21,016 bases of DNA from an uncultured bacterium (GCA_903826185.1 CAIKDL010000061.1:1-21016); one strand, 5' to 3'. Shown: positions 7,098 to 13,967, counted from the stretch's first letter. Translations and numbers: made by a program. Notes: generated from the letters alone by a model not told the origin.

Positions 7098-8039
7098 TTA
7101 TAACATTTTTTCTGCGTCGATAAATTTATCAAGATCGCCGTTTAAAACTTTGTCCACTTGAGCTGTTTCGACTTCCGTACGATGATCCTTCACCATCTTG
7201 TAAGGATGTAAGACGTACGAACGGATCTGATTCCCCCATTCTATCGATGTAGTCGAGGAGAGTTGCATGCCGCGTTCTTTGGCCAGACGCTCTTCTTCCA
7301 TGCGTTTCCAGAGCTTGCCGCGCAAGATATCGAAGGCTTTCTCGCGATTTTGCATCTGCGAACGCTCAGATGTCACGTGGATAGAGATACCCGACGGTTT
7401 GTGAACCAGGCGCACAGCTGTTTCGCGCTTGTTGACGTTCTGACCGCCAGGACCGCCGGACTTGGCGATAGTGATTTCCACATCGTTGTCAGGAATGACT
7501 ATATCTGCAGCAGTGGCTTTCTCTAGTTTTGGAATGACCTCAACCATAGAGAAAGAGGTGTGGCGTTTGTCATTGGCATTGAATGGTGAAATGCGCACCA
7601 GTCTGTGGACACCGGATTCGTTTTTGAGAGTGCCATAGACGCCAGGGCCGGCCGCGTGCGCGCCGGCCGATTTGCCAGAAATTTCCACTGTTACGTTGCG
7701 ATAGCCGCCATGATCGTTGGAGTTTGAATGCACAACCGACCATCCCCAACCTTTTGAATCTGCATATTTACCATACATGCGTAGCAAGATGCCTGAAAAA
7801 TCTTCAGCGTCGTCGCCACCAGCGCCGGATAATATAGTGAGAATGGCGTCGCCTTTGTCATATTTACCGACTCCGGCTAATTGGTCTTTCAGTGCCTGTA
7901 GCTCTTTTATCTTCGTTTGCGCCCTGATCTTATCCGACCAAAAACCTTCGGCATTCATGCTTGCCTCCAATTCGACGATCTTTTTTTCTAATGATTCTTT
8001 TTGGTTATCTTTTCGGTTTTGTGCTTGTTTTTCGGCCAT
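7098..8039 (-). CDS. prfB: Peptide chain release factor 2, compact form
   Basis: RF2 reads UAA and UGA stop codons and triggers peptide release on the ribosome. The stop-codon reading motif S151-P-F153 and the catalytic GGQ (198-200, in SGGPGGQNVNK) are both present. So are RHTSF after SPF and GWGNQIRSYVLHPY-like C-terminal residues (here EWGNQIRSYVLHP). The product has 313 residues against about 365 in E. coli. The missing part is in domain 1: after FWSD...LKDQLAG the sequence jumps straight to ILTILSGAGGDDAEDF, so roughly 50 residues of the helical hairpin are absent. No CTT-TGA frameshift site is seen, so the autoregulatory frameshift is not used here. The ATG at 8037-8039 was chosen because a -10 box TATATT lies 7 nt before it. 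A longer frame to 8195 runs into the dispersed repeat. Confidence 0.93.
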   Translation of the reverse strand: MAEKQAQNRKDNQKESLEKKIVELEASMNAEGFWSDKIRAQTKIKELQALKDQLAGVGKYDKGDAILTILSGAGGDDAEDFSGILLRMYGKYADSKGWGWSVVHSNSNDHGGYRNVTVEISGKSAGAHAAGPGVYGTLKNESGVHRLVRISPFNANDKRHTSFSMVEVIPKLEKATAADIVIPDNDVEITIAKSGGPGGQNVNKRETAVRLVHKPSGISIHVTSERSQMQNREKAFDILRGKLWKRMEEERLAKERGMQLSSTTSIEWGNQIRSYVLHPYKMVKDHRTEVETAQVDKVLNGDLDKFIDAEKML

Positions 8040-8046
8040 GACATTA

Positions 8047-8052
8047 AATATA
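8047..8052 (-). promoter_or_regulatory. -10 box of prfB, 7 nt from the start codon
   Basis: TATATT on the minus strand is followed by seven bases and then the prfB ATG. No Shine-Dalgarno sequence is present. The -35 is weak. The spacing is identical to that found before gatC, the HEPN-like gene and the 9284 gene, which is the main reason to accept it. Confidence 0.5.
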
Positions 8053-8124
8053 CACTTAAAATGCCTACAAGTCATCGGGGTCTTTGGTGGTTTGGGACCT
8101 TGTGGCCCTGAGGCCTCGCGGCGG

Positions 8125-8195
8125 CACACACCTATGAGGCATAGTTGGTACTTTGACCGGATTCCGGTCAAAGTTACGATGTACCCAAAGTGCAC
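8125..8195 (+). repeat. 71-bp palindromic dispersed repeat, copy 2
   Basis: This is the second copy of the element at 2655-2725, in the same plus-strand orientation. It has the same 11-bp perfect hairpin arms (8150-8160 and 8164-8174) but loop ATT in place of AAT, and CCC instead of CCA in the outer arm. It lies in the 214-bp gap between the prfB start and the tRNA-Thr genes, all of which point leftward. The rest of that gap, 8040-8124 and 8196-8253, holds only the prfB promoter region and GC-rich sequence without a gene. Confidence 0.85.
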
Positions 8196-8253
8196 TTACC
8201 CCACCCTATCGCCTTGACGCTTTCGCTCGCGCCGTTGTGATGCGCGTATCATT

Positions 8254-8329
8254 TGGAGCCAAAGCCCGGGATCGAACCGGGGACCCTCGCTTTACGAAAG
8301 CGATGCTCTACCAACTGAGCTACTTTGGC
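8254..8329 (-). tRNA. tRNA-Thr (anticodon CGT)
   Basis: A full cloverleaf can be drawn on the minus strand. The acceptor stem is GCCAAAG / CTTTGGC, the D-arm starts TAGCTCAGTTGG, the anticodon stem TCGCT / AGCGA carries the loop TTCGTAA, and the T-loop is TTCGATC. The anticodon CGT reads ACG codons. G1:C72 and C2:G71 fit threonine identity. The discriminator base is T, and CCA is encoded in the gene (8254-8256). Confidence 0.95.
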
Positions 8330-8363
8330 AATCGGCGGGCTAACACACTTTGGCGCACTAACC

Positions 8364-8439
8364 TGGAGCCAAGACCGAGGATCGAACTCGGGACCTCGCC
8401 CTTACCATGGGCGTGCTCTACCAACTGAGCTATCTTGGC
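8364..8439 (-). tRNA. tRNA-Thr (anticodon GGT)
   Basis: The minus-strand cloverleaf has acceptor stem GCCAAGA / TCTTGGC, anticodon stem CGCCC / GGGCG with loop ATGGTAA (anticodon GGT, reading ACC and ACU), and T-loop TTCGATC. CCA is encoded at 8364-8366, and the discriminator is T as in its neighbour. The two genes are 34 bp apart and are probably co-transcribed, this one first. They look like tandem paralogues that diverged in the anticodon arm. Confidence 0.95.
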
Positions 8440-8473
8440 GGACCAAAACTAGAGGGAGCGAGAGCCCATAGTA

Positions 8474-8809
8474 CTATTTTTTGTGGCGTTTTTCAATCAT
8501 CAGTCCGATGAAAGCGCCTATTACAAAATAATACGCCAAAGCCGCCAAGACATATACTGTCTGATAATTGAGCATGGGGTCTGCCAACGGCGATGACCAC
8601 AAAGGCGTCAGTGACTTCGTAAAAACATTTTCCATGAACTTAGCGAACGGCATCATACACGACACCATACCGCACACTCGATAGAACATCACCGGCACCA
8701 ACACGAACTGAAAAACGATAAACAAAAAAGCGATGCTGCCGGCAATAGATCCTCCTTTCGCCCAATATGGCCAGAGCTTCCAGTGATTATGATCATGAAC
8801 GTACGACAT
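8474..8809 (-). CDS. Small membrane protein, family not recognised
   Basis: I do not recognise this 111-residue protein. It has a His-rich start (MSYVHDHNHW), a long hydrophobic stretch at about residues 20-43, a middle part of about 40 residues with two Cys and several Met and Pro, and a second hydrophobic stretch at about 84-104. It ends in a basic tail (EKRHKK). Two transmembrane helices with the tail inside fit the positive-inside rule. The start ATG at 8809 is 4 nt after the stop of the upstream exported-protein gene, so the two are very likely one operon, and the products may act together at the membrane. The function is unknown. Confidence 0.65.
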   Translation of the reverse strand: MSYVHDHNHWKLWPYWAKGGSIAGSIAFLFIVFQFVLVPVMFYRVCGMVSCMMPFAKFMENVFTKSLTPLWSSPLADPMLNYQTVYVLAALAYYFVIGAFIGLMIEKRHKK

Positions 8810-8813
8810 ATGA

Positions 8814-9284
8814 TTATTGTGCGACCTCAGTCAAAGTGCCGCTCTTTATCGAAAATCCTCTAGTCACGCATACCGATGGCGGTGTGGTAAAAGGTTCGTC
8901 TGGATTTCGGTCGCAATAATTAAAAGATACGACACCATTCGATATACCCAAACCTTGTGGTGATATTCTGTCTCCAAGGAATATGGCATTAGAATTCGTG
9001 TATTTATCACCATTCTTGATAAAAGCAATGGCATAGAAGAATGTTCCACTTCCGCCTTGGTCTTGAGTCACGTAGGCGGCGATGGTGCCAGTACCAGATC
9101 CTAAATCACCAGTAACTGTATTTCCGAATATTTTGGTAATGATGGCAGATGGTGCTACCGAAACTTTATCACCATGATCATTGTATATCTGGGTCAGGCC
9201 AATAACATACATGGCGGTTAAGAGCACAACAAATATAAAAAGCACTAGATAGTAATGCGATCTCTTGTACACATGATGGACCAT
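8814..9284 (-). CDS. Membrane-anchored exported protein of unknown function
   Basis: This 156-residue protein has a short basic N-terminus (MVHHVYKR), one hydrophobic helix at about residues 12-30 and an outside domain rich in Gly, Thr and Asn. The domain contains the pattern GGSGTFFYAIAFI, then NAIFLGDRISPQGLGI, then FNYCDRNPDEPFTTPPSV. From memory this resembles a motif seen in small secreted proteins and lipoproteins of unknown function (GSGTF.Y...N..LGDR..PQ...DR.P.EP...P), but I cannot name the family. Two Cys near the end could form a disulphide. I chose the ATG at 9282-9284 because a perfect TATAAT lies 7 nt before it; an ATG three codons upstream overlaps that -10 box. The stop is 4 nt before the next membrane-protein gene. 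Confidence 0.65.
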   Translation of the reverse strand: MVHHVYKRSHYYLVLFIFVVLLTAMYVIGLTQIYNDHGDKVSVAPSAIITKIFGNTVTGDLGSGTGTIAAYVTQDQGGSGTFFYAIAFIKNGDKYTNSNAIFLGDRISPQGLGISNGVVSFNYCDRNPDEPFTTPPSVCVTRGFSIKSGTLTEVAQ

Positions 9285-9291
9285 TGCCGAC

Positions 9292-9300
9292 ATTATAACA
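9292..9300 (-). promoter_or_regulatory. Extended -10 promoter of the exported-protein gene
   Basis: On the minus strand TGT-TATAAT (9292-9300) is a perfect extended -10 element. Exactly 7 nt later comes the ATG of the 8814-9284 gene, with no Shine-Dalgarno sequence. The -35 is weak, as is often the case with an extended -10. A leaderless transcript is the simplest reading. Confidence 0.55.
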
Positions 9301-9325
9301 TATAAAATAAAGTCAAAAGTATAGC

Positions 9326-9353
9326 TTTACATTTGGGTATATTTATATACTAT
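9326..9353 (+). promoter_or_regulatory. Putative promoter of guaB-purA
   Basis: The -35 is TTTACA (9326-9331), followed by a 16-bp spacer and -10 TACTAT (9348-9353). TATACT at 9346 is an alternative with a short spacer. The predicted leader is about 65 nt, A/C-rich, and ends in the Shine-Dalgarno sequence AAAGGA (9413-9418). It diverges from the promoter at 9292-9300. Confidence 0.5.
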
Positions 9354-9425
9354 GTTCAATAGATAGGACCCTACATGGCCCTTTGACATCAACAATCACC
9401 AAAAAACCAAAGAAAGGATCGTTAC

Positions 9426-10940
9426 ATGAAGAAAGCATTGATAACATTGAGGAAGGACTTATTCTTCCGAAAGATGGAAGCCTTGGGATTAGCCCTGGCT
9501 TACGATGACGTGAGACTGAAGTCGGGGTACTCAGAAGTACATCCGAAAGACGTCTCTATCACAACTCATTTCTCGCGGAATATTCCCCTCCTTTGTCCCT
9601 TGGCAAGCGCTGCCATGGACACGATCACGGAAGTACCCATGGCCATTGCCATGCCGAAGATCGTTGGAGGAGTCGGAATCCTCCATAAAGCCTGGGAGGC
9701 CCAGAGACAACAAGCGGCGTTAAAGCAGGTGAAAAATCACCTGAATTGCCTCATTGAAGACCCGGTTTGTGTCAATGAGGGCGATACAATCCTGCAAATC
9801 AGGAATATGCGCCAACAACAGGGGTATAGCTTTCACAGCTTCCCTGTTTTGGATGGCAATGGGAAGTTATCCGGCTTACTGACTCGAAATGATTTCGATC
9901 TCAGTAGCGGAGACAGCATAACCGCCGGAGAAGCGATGACACCGATCAAAGACTTAGTCACCGCGTCTATCAAGACACTTCCGAAAGAAGCCTACACACT
10001 TCTCCGTGAGAAACGCAAGAAGGTCTTGCCTCTTCTCCGGGAGAACGGCACCTTGGCGGGAATGTATGTGCTCTCAGACGTCAAACGGTTGATCATCGGA
10101 GGGAAAACTCCGTACAACGTCGACAAAGCTGGGCACCTGATCGTCGGGGCCGCTATCGGTACGGGCGAAGCCGAGCTCCTTCGAGCACAAATGCTCATTG
10201 AAGTCGGCTGCGACGTATTGGTCATCGACACCGCCCACGGCGACTCGAAGAATGTTTACGAAACTCTTCGGGAATTGAAGAGATCATACCCCGGGTGCGA
10301 CGTGGTCGTCGGCAATGTCTCCGAAGGCGAGTCAGCCAAACGATTGGCGAAAGCTGGAGCGGATGGTATCAAAGTTGGCCAAGGGCCGGGTTCCATCTGC
10401 ACCACCAGAATCGTGGCAGGTATTGGTTGTCCTCAAGTGACGGCCATTTACAACTGTGCGAAGGCGGTGCGTGGAATGGGTATTCCCATCTGCGCTGACG
10501 GCGGCATCCGCTACTCAGGCGATATAACTATTGCCATCGGAGCGGGAGCCGACTCAGTCATGTTGGGTAAGACGTTGGCCGGCACTACGGAAACACCTGG
10601 ATTGATCCAGGAAACCTCCAAGGGGCGGATCAAGAGCTATCGCGGTATGGGATCTTTGGCAGCGATGCAGGCCAGTAAGGCTTCTCGCGAAAGATACCTA
10701 CAAGGCGAAACCTCCAAGGAAAAGCTTGTACCCGAAGGGGTCTCAAGCGTCGTCCTCTATCAAGGCGATGTTGCCGATGTCTTGCACAAACAAATCGGCG
10801 GCTTGCGCGCTGGTATGGGATATGTCGGCGCTGGATCGATAAAAGAGTTGCAAGAGAAGGCAGACTTCCATCGCATCTCTGGATCCGGATTAGCCGAATC
10901 ACATCCGCACGACATCATCATCACTGAAAACCCCCGATAA
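9426..10940 (+). CDS. guaB: IMP dehydrogenase
   Basis: IMP dehydrogenase oxidises IMP to XMP with NAD, the committed step to guanine nucleotides. The 504-residue protein has the split TIM barrel with YDDVRLKSGYSEV near the N-terminus. A CBS-pair insertion spans about residues 110-226. The catalytic loop GPGSICTTRIVAG carries C325, followed by ICADGGIRYSGD for phosphate binding and the flap YRGMGSLAAM. The C-terminal block GGLRAGMGYVGA...SHPHDIIIT is also typical. The N-terminus is slightly long and basic. The start is fixed by AAAGGA 7 nt upstream. purA follows after 22 bp, so the enzyme pair that splits IMP between the G and A branches is made from one transcript. Composition is visibly more GC-rich than that of alaS or ftsX. 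Confidence 0.97.
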   Translation: MKKALITLRKDLFFRKMEALGLALAYDDVRLKSGYSEVHPKDVSITTHFSRNIPLLCPLASAAMDTITEVPMAIAMPKIVGGVGILHKAWEAQRQQAALKQVKNHLNCLIEDPVCVNEGDTILQIRNMRQQQGYSFHSFPVLDGNGKLSGLLTRNDFDLSSGDSITAGEAMTPIKDLVTASIKTLPKEAYTLLREKRKKVLPLLRENGTLAGMYVLSDVKRLIIGGKTPYNVDKAGHLIVGAAIGTGEAELLRAQMLIEVGCDVLVIDTAHGDSKNVYETLRELKRSYPGCDVVVGNVSEGESAKRLAKAGADGIKVGQGPGSICTTRIVAGIGCPQVTAIYNCAKAVRGMGIPICADGGIRYSGDITIAIGAGADSVMLGKTLAGTTETPGLIQETSKGRIKSYRGMGSLAAMQASKASRERYLQGETSKEKLVPEGVSSVVLYQGDVADVLHKQIGGLRAGMGYVGAGSIKELQEKADFHRISGSGLAESHPHDIIITENPR

Positions 10941-10962
10941 TAAGAAGGAAGAAAAGGAAAAA

Positions 10963-12483
10963 ATGAACAGAAAGTTAACAGAAAGCCGGAAGCGGCTTCT
11001 AAACGGAATCAGTACTCTCGGTATCGTCTGCAATCAATGGGGCGATACCGGTAAAGGTAAGATGGTGGACTTCTTCGCTGATTGGGCGGATGTCATCGCA
11101 CGCGGCACCGGCGGTGCCAACGCGGGACATACGATATCCATACGCGGACGAGAACACATCTTCCACCTCATTCCTTCGGGGATCCTGCACGATTCCGAAG
11201 GTAAGACCAACATCATCGGTTCTGGTGTGGCACTCGACCCAAGCATCGTCTGCGAGGAACTCGAGATTTTGGAGAGCGAGGGGCTTACACATGAGCACCT
11301 GCTCATCTCCCAAAATGCCAAGCTCGTCTTGCCACAACACCTGGTCATGGACCGTGCCAAAGAAAGCGACAGCGCCGGCAAGATCGGTACAACCGGTCGA
11401 GGTATTGGCCCGGTCTACGAGGACTACTATGCCCGCATCGGGCTCACTGTGAACGACTTGCTCAACACGGATGTTTTCGTACGGAAGCTCCGTCGGAATC
11501 TCCGGGATAAGATCAAGTTCTTGCGGACAATGGATCCCGATATCATTCGGGAGATCATGCGTCATCCACAGATCGGCAATGGTCGATTCTTCTCGGATAA
11601 GGAATCGATCTTCAATGTCGACGCGATCGTGGAAAGTTATCGAGTCTACACAGAGAAGCTCAAGGGGATGATATCCGACACCGACAGTTTCCTTCGGGAA
11701 ATAGTCGGCGAGAAGAACATCCTCCTCGAGGGCGCGCAAGGTATCTTGCTCAGCGTTGATTATGGGACATATCCATATGTCACCTCCTCGGACTGCTCTA
11801 TCCAGGGCTTGGCCAGAGGAGTTGGACTGGAGGAAGAAGATGTCGATCTCAACCTTGGGATCGTCAAGGCCTTCTATATGACCCGTGTCGGCGAAGGCCC
11901 ATTCCCTACCGAGTTCGGTGGCGAGGCATCGGCACAGTGGTGTGCCAAGAAAGGCATCAACAAAACCTCGGAATTGGAGAAATTCGGCAAGCTCGACGTG
12001 AATGTCGATGACGAATATCTCCAAGGTCTCGCCGTACGAATGGCAGGCAACGAATACGGCGCCACAACTGGACGGCCACGCCGAACTGGTTGGCTCGATC
12101 TGCCACTATTGCGGTATTCCCTACTGCATAATGGGCCAGACACGATCCTTACCAAGCTCGACGTCTTGGACCAATGTGAGCGGATCAGAATCTGCTCGGC
12201 ATATATGTATGTCGGTCCAAATTATCGCCTAGGCCAGCGCATTGTTCGGGCCGGTGAAAAGATTCCGACGGCCATCATGGATGAGCAGATTATCCAGAAT
12301 TGTCGCCCGATCTACACCGACTTTGACGGCTGGATGCAACCGATTCAAGACGTCACTTCCGTAGCCGACTTGCCGGCAAAATTCCGGAAAATCTGGAAGT
12401 TTGTGGAGCATGAGGCACGGATGCGGACTCGGATCATCTCGGTCGGTAAGGACCGCGAGCAGACGATCGTGGTTGGTGATTGA
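10963..12483 (+). CDS. purA: Adenylosuccinate synthetase
   Basis: PurA joins IMP and aspartate using GTP to give adenylosuccinate, the first step from IMP to AMP. The GTP loop reads QWGDTGKGK, with the catalytic Asp at residue 28 kept but Thr29 in place of the nearly invariant Glu. GGANAGHT has His56, the second catalytic residue. IGTTGRGIGPVYEDYYAR, LLEGAQGILLSVDYGTYPYVTSS and TTGRPRRTGWLD are standard family blocks. With 506 residues it is longer than the usual 430 or so, due to an N-terminal lead of about 15 residues and extra sequence in the middle. The start is supported by AAAGGA 4 nt upstream, with a second purine-rich stretch before it. No purB is seen in the window. A UUCG-capped terminator follows. 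Confidence 0.96.
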   Translation: MNRKLTESRKRLLNGISTLGIVCNQWGDTGKGKMVDFFADWADVIARGTGGANAGHTISIRGREHIFHLIPSGILHDSEGKTNIIGSGVALDPSIVCEELEILESEGLTHEHLLISQNAKLVLPQHLVMDRAKESDSAGKIGTTGRGIGPVYEDYYARIGLTVNDLLNTDVFVRKLRRNLRDKIKFLRTMDPDIIREIMRHPQIGNGRFFSDKESIFNVDAIVESYRVYTEKLKGMISDTDSFLREIVGEKNILLEGAQGILLSVDYGTYPYVTSSDCSIQGLARGVGLEEEDVDLNLGIVKAFYMTRVGEGPFPTEFGGEASAQWCAKKGINKTSELEKFGKLDVNVDDEYLQGLAVRMAGNEYGATTGRPRRTGWLDLPLLRYSLLHNGPDTILTKLDVLDQCERIRICSAYMYVGPNYRLGQRIVRAGEKIPTAIMDEQIIQNCRPIYTDFDGWMQPIQDVTSVADLPAKFRKIWKFVEHEARMRTRIISVGKDREQTIVVGD

Positions 12484-12510
12484 CCGCCAAGAGCTAGTAA
12501 GCAAAAAATC

Positions 12511-12549
12511 AAAGCCGCCAGTGGACCTTCGGGCACCACGGGCTTTTTT
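12511..12549 (+). terminator. Intrinsic terminator of guaB-purA
   Basis: The outer stem AAAGCC / GGGCTTT encloses an inner stem GTGG / CCAC and a CC-TTCG-GG cap, and is followed by six T. It begins 28 nt after the purA stop. Confidence 0.85.
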
Positions 12550-12580
12550 ATTAGCTGGGTGTGCTTTTATTTATATTCTG

Positions 12581-12654
12581 CGCGGCCAAGCGGGGTCGAA
12601 CCGCCAACCTCTCGCGTGACAGGCGAGTGCTCTAACCAGTTGAGCTATGGCCGC
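12581..12654 (-). tRNA. tRNA-Asp (anticodon GTC)
   Basis: The minus-strand cloverleaf has acceptor GCGGCCA / TGGCCGC, anticodon stem CTCGC / GCGAG with loop CTGTCAC (anticodon GTC), and T-loop TTCGACC. The discriminator is G, as required for aspartate identity. CCA is not encoded (CAG follows), so the 3' end needs the CCA-adding enzyme. Confidence 0.95.
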
Positions 12655-12734
12655 ATTTCGTACTTGTAAGTACTGCAGTAATGTATCAGAAAACCGTCAA
12701 AAAACAAAGTGTGACCTATTATACCGATTAAATG

Positions 12735-12808
12735 TGTCGGCGGAAGGAATTGCACCTTCGACCTTGGGCTTATGAGTCCCACGCTCTAACTAACTGAGCT
12801 ACGCCGAC
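12735..12808 (-). tRNA. tRNA with CAT anticodon (elongator Met, or Ile2)
   Basis: The minus-strand cloverleaf has acceptor GTCGGCG / CGCCGAC, D-arm GCTC / GAGC, anticodon loop CTCATAA, and discriminator A without encoded CCA. The first acceptor pair is normal, so this is not the initiator. The sequence alone does not separate elongator Met from lysidine-modified Ile2. Two features are odd. The anticodon stem TGGGA / GCCCA closes with an A-G mismatch next to the loop, and the T-loop is TGCAATT, with G where T55 is nearly universal. Confidence 0.85.
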
Positions 12809-12946
12809 ATTGGAATGACGCTATAGTGACCTCTGCGCGCGTTAGCGCCATTAGAGGATAGCAAATCATGGCCCCTTGCACAATAAGCCGCATTGTGGCA
12901 AAATGACCTATCATAGGCTGTATAGCAAGTTCGAAGTAAGCCATAC

Positions 12947-13018
12947 CGCGGGGTAGAGCAGCGGTAGCTCGTCAGGCTCATAACCTGAAGATCGCCGGTT
13001 CGATTCCGGCCCCCGCAA
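12947..13018 (+). tRNA. Initiator tRNA-fMet (anticodon CAT)
   Basis: The acceptor is CGCGGGG / CCCCGCA, so C1 faces A72, the unpaired end that marks bacterial initiator tRNA. The D-stem GAGC / GCTC gives A11:T24, also an initiator trait. The anticodon loop is CTCATAA. The anticodon stem TCAGG / CCTGA has only two of the usual three consecutive G:C pairs, with A:T at 29:41. The T-loop is TTCGATT. CCA is not encoded. It is divergent from the two tRNA genes to its left; the 138 bp between them hold no gene. Confidence 0.95.
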
Positions 13019-13025
13019 CAATTAT

Positions 13026-13054
13026 TTGACAGATATAGCTAGGTGTGCTATACT
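13026..13054 (+). promoter_or_regulatory. Near-consensus sigma-70-type promoter
   Basis: TTGACA (13026-13031), a 17-bp spacer and TATACT (13049-13054) are close to ideal. Transcription should start near 13061, giving a leader of about 100 nt before the GTG start at 13165. Confidence 0.8.
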
Positions 13055-13085
13055 ATGTCCAGCATAGTTTTTTGATATCCCCTGC

Positions 13086-13140
13086 TGTTTGACTACGCAT
13101 TTTAGAGTCATAAATAGGCTTTGGAATGCGCAGTTAAACA
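13086..13140 (+). promoter_or_regulatory. Leader hairpin of the 13165 gene
   Basis: Two 16-nt arms (13086-13101 and 13125-13140) are complementary with one G-U pair and one A-C mismatch, around a 23-nt loop. The hairpin lies between the strong promoter and the Shine-Dalgarno sequence and leaves the latter free. It may protect the mRNA 5' end or be a control element. I see no match to a known riboswitch. Confidence 0.45.
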
Positions 13141-13164
13141 AGAAAAGTCAACAAAGGAGACAAA

Positions 13165-13704
13165 GTGGAAACAAAAACAGAAACGTTAGGTAATCCAGTC
13201 TTTGGATTAAAGATTCTCATGGGTCAAGAAAGGGGATCTGTTCACATCGATCAATGCTACCAGTTCATCCTCCAAAAAGAAAAGCACCCATTCGGATTGG
13301 ATACGCCTGTAGCAGCCGACAGGGTGATGCCCGCCTGTCGAATTGAATTCGTCGGGGCCGGCAATACTGAAGACACGGTGTCTGTGATGGTTGCGACCAT
13401 CCGGTACTGGGTTGGTCCTCAACCGGAAAACACCCTGAAAAAGCTCCGGGTAATCTCGGTACCATTCCCAGGCGGACAAAAAGGTCAGCATCATGTGTTC
13501 TTTGAAGTCCAGACCCCGTTTCAAGTATTGATCTCCGGGGAAACGACAGACTTCAGCGGAGCAGGAAGAACCGCATGCATCAAGCTCGAATCGGTGTTCA
13601 CTCTCTTGGCAAATGTGTACAATGTGCCAGTCGAACGAATCACATTACTTCAGCCAGCTGATCTTGATCAGCTATATGAAAATGTGACTGCAGTTCCTCG
13701 GTAA
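13165..13704 (+). CDS. Soluble protein of unknown function
   Basis: I do not recognise this 179-residue protein. It has no signal peptide or membrane segment. Alternating hydrophobic stretches (ACRIEFVGA, TVSVMVATIRYWVG, KLRVISVPFPGG, HHVFFEVQTPFQVLI) suggest a mostly beta fold, with a helix near CIKLESVFTLLANVY and a C-terminal DLDQLYENV. The start codon is GTG, fixed by the strong Shine-Dalgarno sequence AAAGGAG (13153-13159) 5 nt upstream. The best promoter in the window, a structured leader and an intrinsic terminator frame it as a single-gene unit, so it is probably well expressed. It sits beside the initiator tRNA, but nothing suggests a functional link. Confidence 0.8.
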   Translation: METKTETLGNPVFGLKILMGQERGSVHIDQCYQFILQKEKHPFGLDTPVAADRVMPACRIEFVGAGNTEDTVSVMVATIRYWVGPQPENTLKKLRVISVPFPGGQKGQHHVFFEVQTPFQVLISGETTDFSGAGRTACIKLESVFTLLANVYNVPVERITLLQPADLDQLYENVTAVPR

Positions 13705-13729
13705 CCAATCAATCCCGCCCCAACCTCGG

Positions 13730-13766
13730 AGAACCCGTCTCCAGTTTGGCGGCGGGTTCTTTTTTT
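13730..13766 (+). terminator. Intrinsic terminator of the 13165 gene
   Basis: The stem AGAACCCG (13730-13737) / CGGGTTCT (13753-13760) is followed by a T-run. It starts 26 nt after the stop codon. Confidence 0.87.
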
Positions 13767-13894
13767 ATATTACTTACACTACTGACGATGTTTCACTCAC
13801 TCCTTTTAGAAACATAACTATTTGGCGCCACTCCAGTCTCACCTGTGCAACAACATTAAATAATTCTTTGAAGGTTTTCTCCCGGAGACCTATT

Positions 13895-13923
13895 TTGACT
13901 ATGAATATATGCCATGGTAGAGT
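13895..13923 (+). promoter_or_regulatory. Putative promoter of the 13968 gene
   Basis: TTGACT (13895-13900), a 17-bp spacer and TAGAGT (13918-13923) lie about 45 bp before the start codon. The rest of the gap, 13767-13894, shows no gene or clear motif. Confidence 0.5.
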
Positions 13924-13967
13924 CGACTTAGAAGTAATCCCCAATCCAACAACAGAAAGGATCTTGA

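Noticed and set aside
7091..7132. Upstream start for ftsE (14 more residues)
   Set aside because: It would overlap prfB, and the added residues are unlike FtsE N-termini; the ATG at 7090 has normal operon spacing.
8040..8195. N-terminal extension of prfB by 52 residues
   Set aside because: The extra codons pass through the dispersed repeat and the -10 box of prfB and do not resemble RF2 domain 1.
10999..12024. A 341-codon open frame on the minus strand inside purA
   Set aside because: Antisense to PurA, which has all family blocks; the product resembles no protein and has no start signal.
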